From NCBI GenBank assembly GCA_023078555.1, contig CM041204.1:1088923-1152922 (forward strand): a DNA stretch of 64,000 nucleotides, written 5' to 3'. Source of the stretch: Ulva prolifera (Eukaryota > Chlorophyta > Ulvophyceae > Ulvales > Ulvaceae). The notes under the pieces were generated by a model, which was given only the letters and a program-made list of their open reading frames with translations, searched no databases and had not been told where the DNA came from. The position numbers and the translations under genes were made by a program. This document shows positions 1 to 11,000 of this stretch, piece by piece. Position 1 is the first letter of the stretch. Each line of letters begins with the position of its first letter.

Positions 1-1477
1 TGCCGATGCGGTGTGATAGCCACCTGCTCAGATGAGGAGGTGGAGCGCACCGAGGCTGAACAGCAGGACAAGCTCCCTATGCTTTGGCTTCAGGATTTTG
101 CCCCCACACGCCAGGTTGAGGGCCTTTCCAGCCGGGGAGTTGAGGAAGCTGCTTTTGTCTTTGACAGCTGTTGCCCTGGCTTCCCGTACGCTCGTCAGCA
201 GCCCCGGCTGCAGGAGGAGGTCTTTCAGCGAGGCTTCTTCGCCAAAGAAGAAAGTTGAGCGCACAGGGACACCCTTCCCTGTGAGATCGACATCAAATCG
301 CTGTTGACAACAACCTGGGGTTCCACAGGTGTCCGCCAGATGCTGGTGATGGTCACCCGGATCAAGTGGGGGGAACAAGGTCCAGCATTGGGGACAAACG
401 TGGCGCGTTACAGAGGAAACAGGCGGGACACCCAAGACCGCCTTGACGAGGTGGAAGGAGGGAGGGAAAAAGTTTCCATCGGGTAGCAGGAGGTAATGTA
501 TGAACCTGCACCACGTGTCGACGACCACGTCTTGTATGCAGAAGAGGCTCTTCAACTGGGCAATCCACATGCACACTGTGAGGACGGTGAGGGCGCTGCC
601 GGTGTATATGTGTTTCATGCGTTGCTCATGCCACCAGGCGCCCGTGCCCTTCCGGGCCCCTGTGGTGGGGTCCGGGCCGTCGTCATCCGCCTCCTGCATG
701 TGCAACGATCAGGCGTGTCCTACGGAGGAGTACGAGCTGATTCACAGCATTGTATGTAATGGAAGATGTGGACACACCTCAGGTTCGTCTGAACTGTAGT
801 CCGTCTCTGATGAAAAGGCAATGGAGTCGGCGTCTGAGAAGTCTGAGTCGTCGTCTGAAAATTGTGCGGGGCCCTCGGCGTGATCGCTTTCGGACGGTGG
901 GGGCAGCTGTACACAATCCCAACACCTCGGAGTTGCATTGGGCGAGCAGGCAAGAAACAGCTGAGGGACAGGAGCGCTGACACCCATGGCCATCGTGATC
1001 ACGAGCCGCTGTCATGCCGATCTGCATCATGATCAGGCAAACCGGGACTTAGCACGGTCAACTACCGAAGGTACGCACGTCGAAGAGGTCGTCGGAGTGG
1101 GCAGGCTCATCGGGGGGACCCCCCATGTCTGGAGGTGATGGGGATCTCCCAGAGGGACCGGCCCCGTCGTGTCTGCCGCTGCGGTCATCATCGGCAGTAG
1201 CGGAGGTCGGGCCAGCGGCTGGCCTCGAGTCTGGGCCCGCGTCGTCGTGTCCACCAGCGGCTCTCCGCGATGCGGCTGCTGCACTCAGTCGACGGCTGCA
1301 AGGACCGTGATGGTTTTGGGCGGTGTTGTGCCTCTGAAACTTCTCACCACAGCCTAGACACTGGTATTTAAACGGTTCCTTCCCCGTCGGCTCGGGAGGG
1401 ATCAGGCGCTTACAGTTCGCTTTGGCAACCAATTCGTTCACCTCCGCCCTCTTCAGTCTATCCGCCGAACCAGCCAT
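1..1477 (-). CDS. TNP2-type CACTA transposase, 5' exons, partial at window edge
   Basis: Transposase of the tnp2 family (PF02992-like), which would bind and cut element ends in the nucleus. Three exons join in phase 0: 1079-1477, 778-906 and 1-693 (continuing off the window); donors are GTGCGT and GTGTGT, acceptors TACAG and ATGCAG. Exon 1 starts with ATG at 1477 and carries a C2H2-type finger (YQCLGCGEKF...H...C, about residues 38-60). Exon 2 is acidic and Ser/Asp rich. Exon 3 has the cysteine-rich block CPQCWTLFPP ... CGTPGCCQQRF followed by a FFFG...LL segment, resembling the zinc-like region that precedes the catalytic part of TNP2. The catalytic part lies outside the window. It is head-to-head with the gene starting at 1815 (338 bp apart), suggesting a shared bidirectional promoter region inside the element. 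Confidence 0.7.
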
Positions 1478-1814
1478 GGTAGCCAGCCGGACTTAAGCAT
1501 TCTTGTGAAGATGTTCAACGATAGCGCGGCCTCTGGTGTTTGTCGTCCCTATGATGGCATTACGTCCCACGAAGACCTCCCTGTCGCATCCCATGTTCGC
1601 CCTGACGCCACAATCCCAGGCGAGGCGCCGGGGTATCGAGGCAGCCAAACCTTTGAAGGCGGACCGCGCGACGACGCTACATCGGCATACCATTCAAAGC
1701 ACGGAGCAGCAAAGCATGTGCGAATGACGCGATATGTTAGCTGTGCCTACGATACGACCATCCACAGTACGGGCCATAGACGTGTGTTAATTCCGCTTTG
1801 TCTAATCATCCACC

Positions 1815-2420
1815 ATGTCCAACCTGCAGTTCACGTTCCTCCGCGCGGCGCCCGTCGTCATCGAGAAAGAAGTTGTAGATGACGCAGACAACGGAGCAGG
1901 GATGCTTGACGTGCTGGTCAGCAACGTGTGGAGCAGAGGTGCCGGCGTCGACGGGTTGACTTTGACGTCAACCGTCGACAAAGACAGCTCCGTTGATATC
2001 GACAGTGTCGAGAAACTGATGACGTGCGTAAGGTACTTCTTCAGGAAAGGCACTATCGCTGGACTGCTGAAGCCGCCCGTGCTGGTGAAGGCGCTGGGCA
2101 AGGGCAGAGGGAGCGTGGGACAAGCGTCGGCAGCAGTCGGCACTGCACACTCCACAGCTACGGCCTTGACTGCGGACCCGGAAGCTGACAGGCGGTGGGA
2201 AACGATGAAGGATGCGGTGATGATGTGGACGGAAGGGATGAGATCCAAGGTGGCGGGAATGGCCGATGCCCACACGCAAGGCAAGAAGGTGCAGGGACTA
2301 GTGAACCTGGCCCTCCCAGACGACGAGAAGGTGTGGGTCGGGAGTATTCTAACGAAAACGCGGGCGGACGCACTCGGCAAAGCTGCACATGGGGTACGGC
2401 TGCTGTCTCCGACTAACAAC
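1815..2420 (+). CDS. CACTA-1 partner gene, 5' exon, unknown function
   Basis: ATG at 1815 opens a 202-codon stretch that could end in phase 0 at a GTGATT donor after 2420; the frame itself stays open to 2537. The protein (MSNLQFTFLR...) has no motif I recognise; it is mixed alpha/beta-looking with a Ser/Ala/Thr-rich middle (around residues 100-125) and a lysine-rich patch. A second stretch, 2471-2629, is open in another frame (53 codons, MPPTVSVVSW start) and looks protein-like, so either an intron or a frameshift separates them. It may be the start of the gene whose last exons are at 3566-4654; the link across 2420-3566 is inferred from orientation and phase-0 splicing only. By position it could be the second (TNPA-like) gene of the transposon. 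Confidence 0.5.
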
Positions 2421-2747
2421 GTGATTGCAAACTGGGGTCCACTACCACCCCGTCAGGCCCACGGGATCCCATGCCACCGACTGTCAGTGTTGTGTCTTGG
2501 CGCGTCAGAGTCGCCATTCGCGGTCAGTATGCAGTGACGGGTATCGTGTACAGGTCGGCAGAACAGGTGAAGCGTACAAAGCTGCGACTAATATCAATCA
2601 TGCTTTCTACCGCCAGCACGCCCATTTGAACGCCGTGACCAAAGAGTGTGCCTCTGCTGATGCTCGGGTTATGCCGTGCCTGTTGCCGTGCCCATGCCGT
2701 ACCTGCTGCCGTGTGTAACAACTGTGAAGTCAAGAGACATAGAAGAA

Positions 2748-2837
2748 GAGATCTGTCGTCTACCCTTTAAGGTTCAGCTGCTTATATACTATGAGATCTG
2801 TCGTCTACCCTTTAAGGTCCAGCTGCTTATATACTAT
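2748..2837. repeat. 45-bp tandem duplication with TATATA motifs
   Basis: Two 45-bp units (2748-2792, 2793-2837), nearly identical, each with CTTATATACTAT near its end. Could be a duplicated core promoter for a transcript starting downstream, or simple slippage. Confidence 0.75.
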
Positions 2838-3120
2838 AAGACAGCCTGTGTACGACACCTGCCACAGTGTGCTGAGCTCAGCCCACTGTTCCCCGTACTG
2901 TGACGTATCGTCACACCGTGCCCAACGGTGGCGGAGAAGGGAAGCACACAGTATCCGCCCAAACGGAGGTGACCCGATGTGCAGGAAGTATGCGAGACGG
3001 GCGTGGGACCATAACACGGGCCTGCGGAGGAATCCCAGCGCCCGCGAGCAGAGGAAGCTGCTCGCGGCAATGAATGTGTTCCAGAACACCAAGGCATGTC
3101 CTCCACCTTGGTCAGAGTTG

Positions 3121-3536
3121 GAGTGGCCATTCGCCGAATGGCCACCCCAGCGCGTCCTGCGTTGTGTTGCACTGCACGCGCCCGGAGTGGCCATTCGCCG
3201 AGTGGCCACTCCAGCGCGTCATGCATTGTGTTGCACTGCACGCGCCCGGAGTGGCCATTCGCCGAATGGCCACTCCAGCGCGTCATGCATTGTGTTGCAC
3301 TGCACGCGCCCGGAGTGGCCATTCGCCGAATGGCCACTCCAGCGCGTCATGCATTGTGTTGCACTGCACGCGCCCGGAGTGGCCATTCGCCGAATGGCCA
3401 CTCCAGCGCGTCATGCATTGTGTTGCACTGCACGCGCCCGGAGTGGCCATTCGCCGAATGGCCACTCCAGCGCGTCATGCATTGTGTTGCACTGCACGCG
3501 CCCGGAGTGTCCATTCGCCGAATGGCCACTCCAGCG
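3121..3536. repeat. 64-bp minisatellite, each unit with a 13-bp-arm palindrome
   Basis: Seven palindromes start every 64 bp (3121, 3185, 3249, 3313, 3377, 3441, 3505). The core is GAGTGGCCATTCG, one base, then its perfect reverse complement. Single-base changes mark the first, second and last units. Because 64 is not a multiple of 3 the array is open in several frames on both strands, producing long ORFs that are artefacts of the repeat. It lies between the 5' and 3' exons of the CACTA-1 partner gene, probably in an intron. Confidence 0.95.
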
Positions 3537-3565
3537 CGGCGCGGCCTGCTTGAATCCGCACTTGC

Positions 3566-4654
3566 ATGGCCACTGACCTGCCATTCGGCGACTGTGTTCC
3601 AACCAATGTGGTTCGTGCGCAGTTCACCGTGAGAGGAGACCGCTTCCCTATCGATAGCGAACCCATGAAAACCCCCGAGGCCTGGGCTATGGAGGACGGT
3701 GAGTATGTGTGCGAAGGAATCGCCAAGGTTGCTGCGGCCCGGCGCGCCCTCGAAGGGACCGCTGACTCTCCCGTCCAACGGGGCAAGAGACAAAGGAAGA
3801 CCGAGAAGGTACAATCTCACCACACGCTGTACTGCCCGCCTGAGGTTGACCATTAAGTGGTACCGGGATTGTACGGACGCCTGTGTGAGCGGCATGTGCC
3901 ATCATTCGAGGCAGCCATGCGTGTACAGGCTCCTACCGCATCGAAGTCAGGAAGACGGGGCACTCATTCCAACAGCGGACGGCGCACAATGCTCGCTGAC
4001 TTTTCTCCCCGGCGGCCAGGGCTAGATCCAAGGGCAGACCGCACTGCTGATAAGGACAGTGAGCACCTGCGTGACGTGGAAGAGGTGGGTCACGATCAGA
4101 TGGGTGAAGAGGAAGAGCCTGATTCTCCCCAGCGGGCAGACGATCGATGCGAGTCCCCGGAGATGGAGTTACAAGCCGCAGCGCCGGTACGTCCTCTTAT
4201 GATTTGTGCCAATTGACGCCTAGTCCGATTGTACTTGCCCCACCCATCATCAGACCAGGTGTAAGAGCGCCTGTACATTGCAGAAGTCCAACAAAGCTCT
4301 TGAGAAGCGAAAGGCCAAGGCAGAGAAGGAGGCCGCCCTACAAGCGCGCAGGGATATTCGGAAAAAGATAGAGGATTGCGAGGCTAAGCTGGCAAGGCAT
4401 CAGCCCAAGAGCAAGGGTGCGAGTGTGCAGAAATTAAAACAGCAGGTTGCTGTATTGACGGTATGTCACTACCCCGATACACTTGAACTAACATGTGACA
4501 CCAATGCCTGCAATTGTAGCACTATTTGTGTGACAGTCGCTCAGACCACGAATGCATTAGAGCCGTGCACTCATGCAGCTGGTATTGCATGCAGGCCGAG
4601 TTGTCAAAGGTGCAAGACTCCTTAATTGACGACTTCCCGGACGAGGACGAGTAG
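3566..4654 (+). CDS. CACTA-1 partner gene, 3' exons, acidic then coiled-coil C-terminus
   Basis: Four exons, all joined in phase 0: 3566-3808, 3929-4186, 4284-4460 and 4595-4654 (TAG stop). Donors GTACAA, GTACGT, GTATGT; acceptors TACAG, TTGCAG, ATGCAG. The first exon ends in a basic cluster (RGKRQRKTEK) that could be a nuclear localisation signal. The second is acidic (EEEEPDSPQ). The third is a charged heptad-like helix (KALEKRKAKAEKEAALQARR), a likely coiled coil, and the fourth closes with DDFPDEDE. ATG at 3566 is the first usable start here, but the gene may begin at 1815. The pattern (NLS, acidic stretch, coiled coil) fits a DNA-binding or oligomerising accessory protein of a CACTA element; this is inference, with no family recognised. 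Confidence 0.6.
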
Positions 4655-5139
4655 ACATGCCAGTGCATTGTATGGTTGTATTTGGGCCACCTCAGGACCA
4701 TCTTGCAGCCTGTACGTAGACATAGGTCCTTTGCCCGGTCCTGTCCGCGGAATGTCAGGGAGTCTGTCCTGAGGAAATGTGTGGGAGTGTAAGCTATGTA
4801 TGAATCTAGCGATGAACAAGGAAAGCACGCGCCATGTAAGCACCTACAGCATATGAATGCAGGCATATTGCCAACTGCAGCCCCGTGTTCACGTGCCTCA
4901 TAACAAAGAAAACAACCACATCATGCTTCCACAAAACCGCGATCCTTCCTGCACTCCGCTTACATGTGCGCGACCAGGTCTGATCCGGTAATAACGCCCA
5001 TGACGCCCATGACGCCCATGACGTCAGGCATTGCGTGTCCACAAGTGCACACTCCTCGAAACCATACGTGAGTTTATCTCAAGCCAGACGGATACATGTA
5101 CGTCAAGAGGTCACCAATCCTACGGCCCAGCCTGTATTT
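4655..5139. other. No gene seen; transition to transposon end
   Basis: No ORF with convincing splice context. Contains three tandem CGCCCATGA units near 4995-5022. Confidence 0.5.
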
Positions 5140-5479
5140 CCCGCATCCCCGAGGCGGACGCCATACGGATCCGAGACGGATCCGAAATTTAGTGCACGCG
5201 TCCGTAGGCCCTCCGTCGGACGCACAACGGAACCGTCTTTTCTTCCGTACATCCTCCGGTTGGGCTCCGAAGGCAGGCTAGTAACAAAAGGCGTTGCCCT
5301 GGGGCGTACCGGACGGGAATCGGAAAATCCTACCTGCCTCTGCCCCACCTCCGCCACAAGTCTCCGATACTCCTAGCAACCTACGTCCGGCCTCCACCGA
5401 TTCTCCGAAGGCTCTCCAACTGCCCCTCCGCACACACTACGTCAGCTCTCCGATTCACCGTGTCGCCATTCTTCTAGTG
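5140..5479. repeat. Right subterminal repeat region of CACTA-1
   Basis: At least a dozen TCCG or CGGA motifs in both orientations within 340 bp (for example GGATCCGAGA, TCTCCGATA, TTCTCCGAAGG, TCTCCGATTC), ending in TAGTG. In CACTA elements such arrays are binding sites for the element-encoded accessory protein. The ORF over this stretch (5035-5376) is probably incidental. Confidence 0.6.
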
Positions 5480-5882
5480 CATCATGATGCACCTATGTGG
5501 CCAGAAGTGTCTACAGATGTTCTAGAGTACACGGGAGCAGACTAATTAGTTATAACATAGCACATGGGTCCATTTTGCAGCATTGTATTCTCCCGTAAAT
5601 AGCACATTGGTCCATTCCAAATCAACATCTATCCACACAGCCGCACTGCCGCAGTCTCACAGACACCCTGTTGGCCGGCAGGGCGCATGCAGTGGCCTCT
5701 CGTCTGGGGTCAGCTGCAGGGAATCAAGGTGATCTGTTACAAGGACAAATGCGGCGGGACGGGCAGCGATGCGAAAGAAGCAAGCAGATCAAGTACAAAC
5801 CCAGACACCCACGCAACACACACAGAACTCATCACGTGCCCAGAAATCGACGTCGCACCCAGAACCTCAGACCGCTACACGC
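5480..5882. repeat. Copy of the kinase-gene 5' flank (third copy)
   Basis: From CATCATGATGCACC to GACCGCTACACG this matches 30880-31277 and 55053-55455 with few differences. At those two sites it lies directly upstream of the first exon recognised in the tandem kinase genes, so this is a relic of a fourth paralogue whose body was displaced by CACTA-1 on the left and whose flank is interrupted by the Copia LTR at 5883. Confidence 0.85.
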
Positions 5883-6134
5883 TGTTGTGTTCCTCGTTTC
5901 TTGTTGTTCCTTACAGTCTTCTTCTATACTTGGTATCTATGAGATACCTCTGACCTATGTTAACCTACAAAGATAAAGCTGTCTCTATGCATCTGTATTA
6001 TCTATGACCCGTGTGCGTGCACGCTCTCTCGTGCAGCGTGTCCATCGCTTGGCACCTACCAACAACCTCACATGCATTGGACATGCATGTCCGTGCATGC
6101 ATGCACTAGTGCGGCGCGGCAGCGCCTCACAACA
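5883..6134 (-). repeat. 3' LTR of Copia-2 (252 bp)
   Basis: Read on the minus strand it runs TGTTGTGAGG ... AACACAACA, i.e. canonical TG...CA, and is preceded by the purine tract ACAAAGGGGAG. Confidence 0.75.
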
Positions 6135-6158
6135 CTCCCCTTTGTTGTCGGTGCCTTG

Positions 6159-7587
6159 TTACCCTGGCCTACGGACCAGGCCCATGTCCCTGACATTCTC
6201 TGAGAACTTCTGTAGTGGTACAGCCTTGGTTAAGCAGTCTGCCAACATCTTGCCTGTCTCTATGTATTCGCATTTAATCTCGTTCCTCTCGACATGCTCC
6301 TGGACAAACCGGTATGCCACATCTATGTGTTTCGTCCTTTGATGCGAATGAGGATGATGGAGTAGTTTTAATGCTCCTTGATTATCCACCGACATCGGTA
6401 TTGTTGACACAAAGCCATTGAATTCGCCGTCCAGGTTGCGCAGCCATAGCGCCTCCTTGGCTGCGTGAGCAGCTGACATATATTCCGATTCGCAAGTAGA
6501 GGTCGCCACCGTAGACTGAAGTTTAGATGACCAGGTGATCGCTCCCTTTGCTCTAATGAACACGAATCCAGAGGTCGACTTACGTTGGTCCAGGTCTCCT
6601 GCGTAGTCCGCATCACAAAACCCATAAACTGCCTTTCCTTCGCCTTTCTGATACATAATGCCAAGGTCTGTGGTGCTCGCCAGGTATCTTATGACTTGCT
6701 TGAGAGCCGCGACATGGTCTGGTCCCGGATTAGACATGTGCCTCGCCAGCGCGCCTACAGATTGTGACAAATCTGGCCTGGTGCAATCTGCTAAGTACAT
6801 CAGGCTTCCAATCGCACTCTGGTAATGTTGTAAAGTTTGTGAATCCGCTGTCCCTTCATACTTCTCCAGCTTCAGGTTGACGTCCATGGGTGTTTTCCTC
6901 CCCTTAGTGTCAGTCAGTCCAAATTGTTTCACCAAATCCCTTGCTGTTTCTCGTTGACCAATCCATAACGTTCCTTGTGACCGGTTCCTGATAATTTCCA
7001 TACCTAGGAAATGTTTGGCCTCCCCTCGATCCACGATCTGCAGTTTTCCTTTCAGTGCTTCACTGATCTCTTTCAAATCTTGTTGTGGACCCGTCAATAG
7101 AAGGTCGTCCACATATACTAAGATGAATGTGACCTGTCCTTGGGTTTCTCTTCTGAATATGTACAGGCTCTGATCAGAATGAGCAACCGTCATGCCCATG
7201 TCCAAGAGTATTTGTTTCAAGTGCTGAAACCATGCCCTGCCAGCCTGCTTGAGCCCATAGAGTGCTCGATTTAGTTTCCAGACTTTTCCCGCTTCGCCAT
7301 GTCCGGGTGGCGGTTTGACATACACTGTTTCCTCCAGTTTGCTGTGCATAAATGCTGCCTTCACATCCAGCTGCAAAATGTCCAGGTCATGTATAGCTGC
7401 TTGTGACATCAAATATCTTGCTGTGGAGTAGCGGCCCACAGGTGCATAAACCTCCTTGAAGTCAATGCCAGGCTTCTGTGCACAGCCTTTGACCACCAGC
7501 CTTGCTCTGTATTTTTCAATACGCCCTAACTCATCTCTCTTGATCTGAAAGACCCATCTCACGGGAATCGGCTTGACTGCCGGGTCC
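6159..7587 (-). pseudogene. Copia-2 pol fragment: reverse transcriptase and RNase H
   Basis: About 475 residues, open throughout. The start of the RT domain is PVRWVFQIKRD, followed by LDVKAAFMHSKL, LYGLKQAGRAW, the catalytic FILVYVDDLLL (YVDD box), the connection segment (SAIGSLMYLADCTRPDL) and RNase H with CDADYAGDLDQRKSTSGF and RTKHIDVAYRFVQEH. The RT core and RNase H are complete, unlike Copia-1, but there is no start codon and a TAA lies just upstream in frame, so it is a remnant. The family differs clearly from Copia-1 in sequence. Confidence 0.9.
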
Positions 7588-7610
7588 AAACACAGTGGTT
7601 ATGGTGGGAT

Positions 7611-8030
7611 TGCCTCACCTGGGTGCGCCACCAGGCAAGGTGCGCCACCAATGGGTGAGCTACTTTGTAAGTCACAGGTTGTCTCTCGAATCCACCTTAA
7701 ATAGCATTCCTTGTAAATCATATGCCTCAAGGTGTCCATGTGATATGCTGATTGCAGGATTTGTTGCGCATGGAAGCATGTACGTAAGAGCGGGACTCAG
7801 TTCTCCTCACCTGCGGGGTGCGTCAATCGACAGGGTGAGCTAGGCGCGGGGGAGCCTGGTAACCAACTCCCCACATGTGGGCATATATCGGTGGCTGGGC
7901 ACTACAATGACTTCGATCATGTCAAGTGAGTTGAAATGACTCCGATTCAGGTGCAATGCACATCATTCAGTGATGCAGGGGTGTGCACCACTCACCCCAC
8001 GGGTGAGCTGTTATGTATGGTGAGCCAGGC
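7611..8030. repeat. Left subterminal repeats of CACTA-2
   Basis: GGGTGAGCT recurs at about 7653, 7835 and 8002 with GGTGAGCC near 8019, and CTCACC in inverse orientation near 7613, 7807 and 7990. The motif reappears near the right end (GGGTGAGCG near 23940, GGGTGAGTG near 25078). From 8031 to 9187 no gene is visible. Confidence 0.5.
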
Positions 8031-11000
8031 TGCATGAGCCAAGGCCACCAGCACGCCAGGCCTCAACAAGCCTCAAAGCATGTGAAGCAACTGGGGAACA
8101 TGAGTATTTGATGCGTGGACATGAGGGGTACCGGTCCACCGATGCGCGGTGTGCTGACCACTGGAGTTGCTGATCAGCAGATATATGCAGTGATGTCAAT
8201 CATCTCTCCCTTTGGGAACTGCATCATGGAGCCGCACAAATGGGTTCAGTGCTAGTAGAAGGATTGCTAATTGATATATTGCAGGACTTGTACTGTGCAT
8301 ACTGCCGTGGAGAGTCAAGTACTTGAGTGCCAACCAATACACGGAGTGCAGCTGCATCAGATTGACTGATCGGTGGTGTGCACTTGAGATGACGAGTACC
8401 TCGTCCCCACATTGACGCGGTCCACATTCGGACAGCTTTAGAGATGTGAATTGGTGTGTGATGTCACGGAGATTATGTTGTGTGTAAGCTGACGCAGCTC
8501 AGGCATAGCTACGTGTTGCTCGCGAAGCGCTGTGCTGCTCCGGTCTCGAGATGCAACATCAGGGAACGTTGGCGGGGATTTTTTAAATGCCATACCTAAA
8601 TCATACTCAAGGTCGTCGCCGGGCCTGCCAAAACTGATCCACCGATGTATTGATGTCATTCACCAGCCGCAGGACTCGACCATCACGCTCTATTATCTAG
8701 ATGCGTGGAGTGGCTCCGGCAATTCGCCGTTTTGAAGAATTAATTAAGCTCTATACGCTGTACACGGCGATTTTTTCTACCCCGCGCGATCCGCCCTTGA
8801 CATGCCCGCTCGCAAGGTCGCCAATACGGCCGCGGGTGCAGGCAGAAGTGCTGTATCGGTCACTCAGCTTCACCCGCTACTGCATGGTATTAGCTGTCAC
8901 ACCATAATCCTGCATTTTGACATGTACGTCTTTGTCAACCAAATGCAGCTACATCTACTTCCTGCCGCTGATCGAGGCCATGTACGACGCCATCGCTGAA
9001 GGACCCTCGCATTGCGTGGCTGTGGGTGGTTTAGTTCCAGAGTGCGTGCGCGATGCGATCGTCTGAGTCACGTCGACGTTTGGTACGAGCCACTTAGAAA
9101 TTATTTGTGGTTGTCTAGGGCACGATCTGTATCCGGAGAATGGCGTAGTATTAGCGATAGCAGAAACGTCGTCCATGGACGCAGTCAATGGCAAAGAAGA
9201 GGTCGAGATCTCAGTCGACAGAGGAGCCAGCGAGGGAAGAATTTGTGAGTCTTGCATACGGCTGGTTCTGGTGCAGAAAGTGCGGCAAGAAGGTTAGACA
9301 TACGGGGCACCTGAGTCGACATCTCATTTCCAAGACGCACAAGCGCAACGTTCTTCGCGTATCAGATGGTGGAGAGTTGTTTCCCATAGCTAATGTGGTC
9401 ACGCCGGAGCGCTGTGTATATGTTGCTGCAGGTGGCGACGCCAGTGCTCAACATAGACAGCCATCTCCGCCATTACCCCAGCATGATGACCTTAGTGATC
9501 CTGTTGGCCCATATTCAAGACCAATAGGGGCTTCAGACTTGAGTATATTATTTACACCAGCTGTCAGCGACGCTGAGGACGAAGGGCCCAAGCTACCACC
9601 ATACGTACCACCCCCAGGTGATGAGCAGCAGTCAGAAGAGACATTCGCTGTTGTGCCCTTGTCTTGGGAGGTTGATGACACAGCCGCCACAAAGTCAAGG
9701 CCTCTTCCTGAGGCTGTCAATGGAGAGGATGATGCACAATATGCGGTCAGTCCACGTTACTGTGTCCAGTGCAAAAGTTTCCCAGTCGTTATGACACTGC
9801 ATCTCTTTACAATCTGACACTCATTTACTTATTCTCTAGATCGTATCCAATAGTACCAAGGTCACGCTCTGTGCGGTGCAGGATGTGGCCAGCCTCATCC
9901 GATTTGGAGAAGATGAGATCCGTGCCCGTGGAGGGGTCGACGTTGCTGCAGTTTTGGAGGCCGCCTTATCGCAAGGTCTCCAGGCTGCTCCGGATGTCAG
10001 TATGCAGGTTCTCACTGCTGAGCTATTGTACCGCATGGATCTGCAGAAGGCTGCGCAACTGAATGAGGGGTTGCCACCTCCTCGACCATACACGGTGCGA
10101 TGGTATCAAGACAACGCGGACGAGATGGTGGCATCTGGGAGCACAATCACAGTCCGCCAGGCCTGCTTTTGCCTTGCCGCACTGAAATTGCGCGGTGGTA
10201 TGACGCGAAGGGCGTTCGATGACTTGTGCAGACTGTTGTCCATCGGAGGATTTCTGAGTGGCGACACCAATTTCATGCCTCGGTGTGTCCCCGAGTTTTG
10301 TTGCCTGCACAACCATTGTACATGTATGTGATGCTGCAATGATGTGCTGCTTGAGATGCACCCACACAAGACATTGTGTGTGACATATAGTAAACATCGT
10401 AGGTCTGAACATCTAATCAATGGGGTGTTGTGCCTCCAAGGTCCGGATGCATATGCATGGGATTTGTGTGACAATGGGCAATGCCCGACTGTTTATGGTC
10501 GATCGTTACCAATGGCTGAGAGACGCTTGAGGCACGGCGAACGTTGTGTCAATTGTGGAAACCTGCGCTACTCAAAGAGGAACAATCAACTGCAGCCTGC
10601 ACGGAGGTTTGTTCACCTCCGTTGCCATGTCATGTATGCACCCTGCATGCATTTATTCATGTGCACTTTCGCACGTTTGCAGTGCTTATATTCTCAAGCT
10701 AGACGACGTAGTGAGACACATGTTTGGAGTCGAGATGTTTGCACGATTCGCGGGCACGCGCACACGAGCCATGTTGGACTCTCCGGTGTACAAGCGTCTT
10801 GATGAAGTGCACGGCCACGTCATCTCAACCCTGTCCAGCCAGGTCTCCGAGCACCCAGGTGACTCGGGCCTTGCTTCCCCAGAAGTGGCTGGGCCTTCCA
10901 CCGCTGCAGCCGCACCGACATGTAGACCGGAGGATTTTGTGGATCCCGATCCTAGCGACGAAATCATGACAGCTTCTGGCGATGTCTTGACTTTGTGTTT

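Larger units (their letters stand above)
1..5479. mobile_element. CACTA-1: right part of a CACTA/EnSpm DNA transposon
   Basis: The stretch holds a TNP2-type transposase gene (minus strand), a divergent partner gene (plus strand) and a right end reading ...TTCTAGTG at 5479, the reverse complement of a 5'-CACTA terminus. About 340 bp before that end are dense in TCCG/CGGA motifs, as expected of subterminal transposase-binding repeats. Immediately after TAGTG, at 5480, sequence begins that is also found upstream of the kinase genes at 30880 and 55053, where it continues leftwards into other sequence; this places the element boundary at 5479/5480. The left terminus and TIR partner lie outside the window, so the TIR pairing and 3-bp TSD could not be checked. 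Confidence 0.65.
5883..7590 (-). mobile_element. Copia-2: 5'-truncated Ty1/Copia retrotransposon
   Basis: Minus-strand element retaining its 3' LTR (5883-6134), polypurine tract (6135-6145) and RT-RNase H coding region. Its left end interrupts the kinase-flank repeat, showing true insertion there. Gag, protease, integrase and the 5' LTR are missing; the coding frame stops exactly where CACTA-2 begins. A candidate left TSD (CACGC, 5878-5882) cannot be matched because the other end is gone. Confidence 0.85.

Noticed and set aside
2791-3632. Long overlapping ORFs on both strands across the 64-bp repeats
   Set aside because: They follow from the repeat unit being stop-free in several frames; the encoded strings are periodic and differ only by frame, with no splice or start context.
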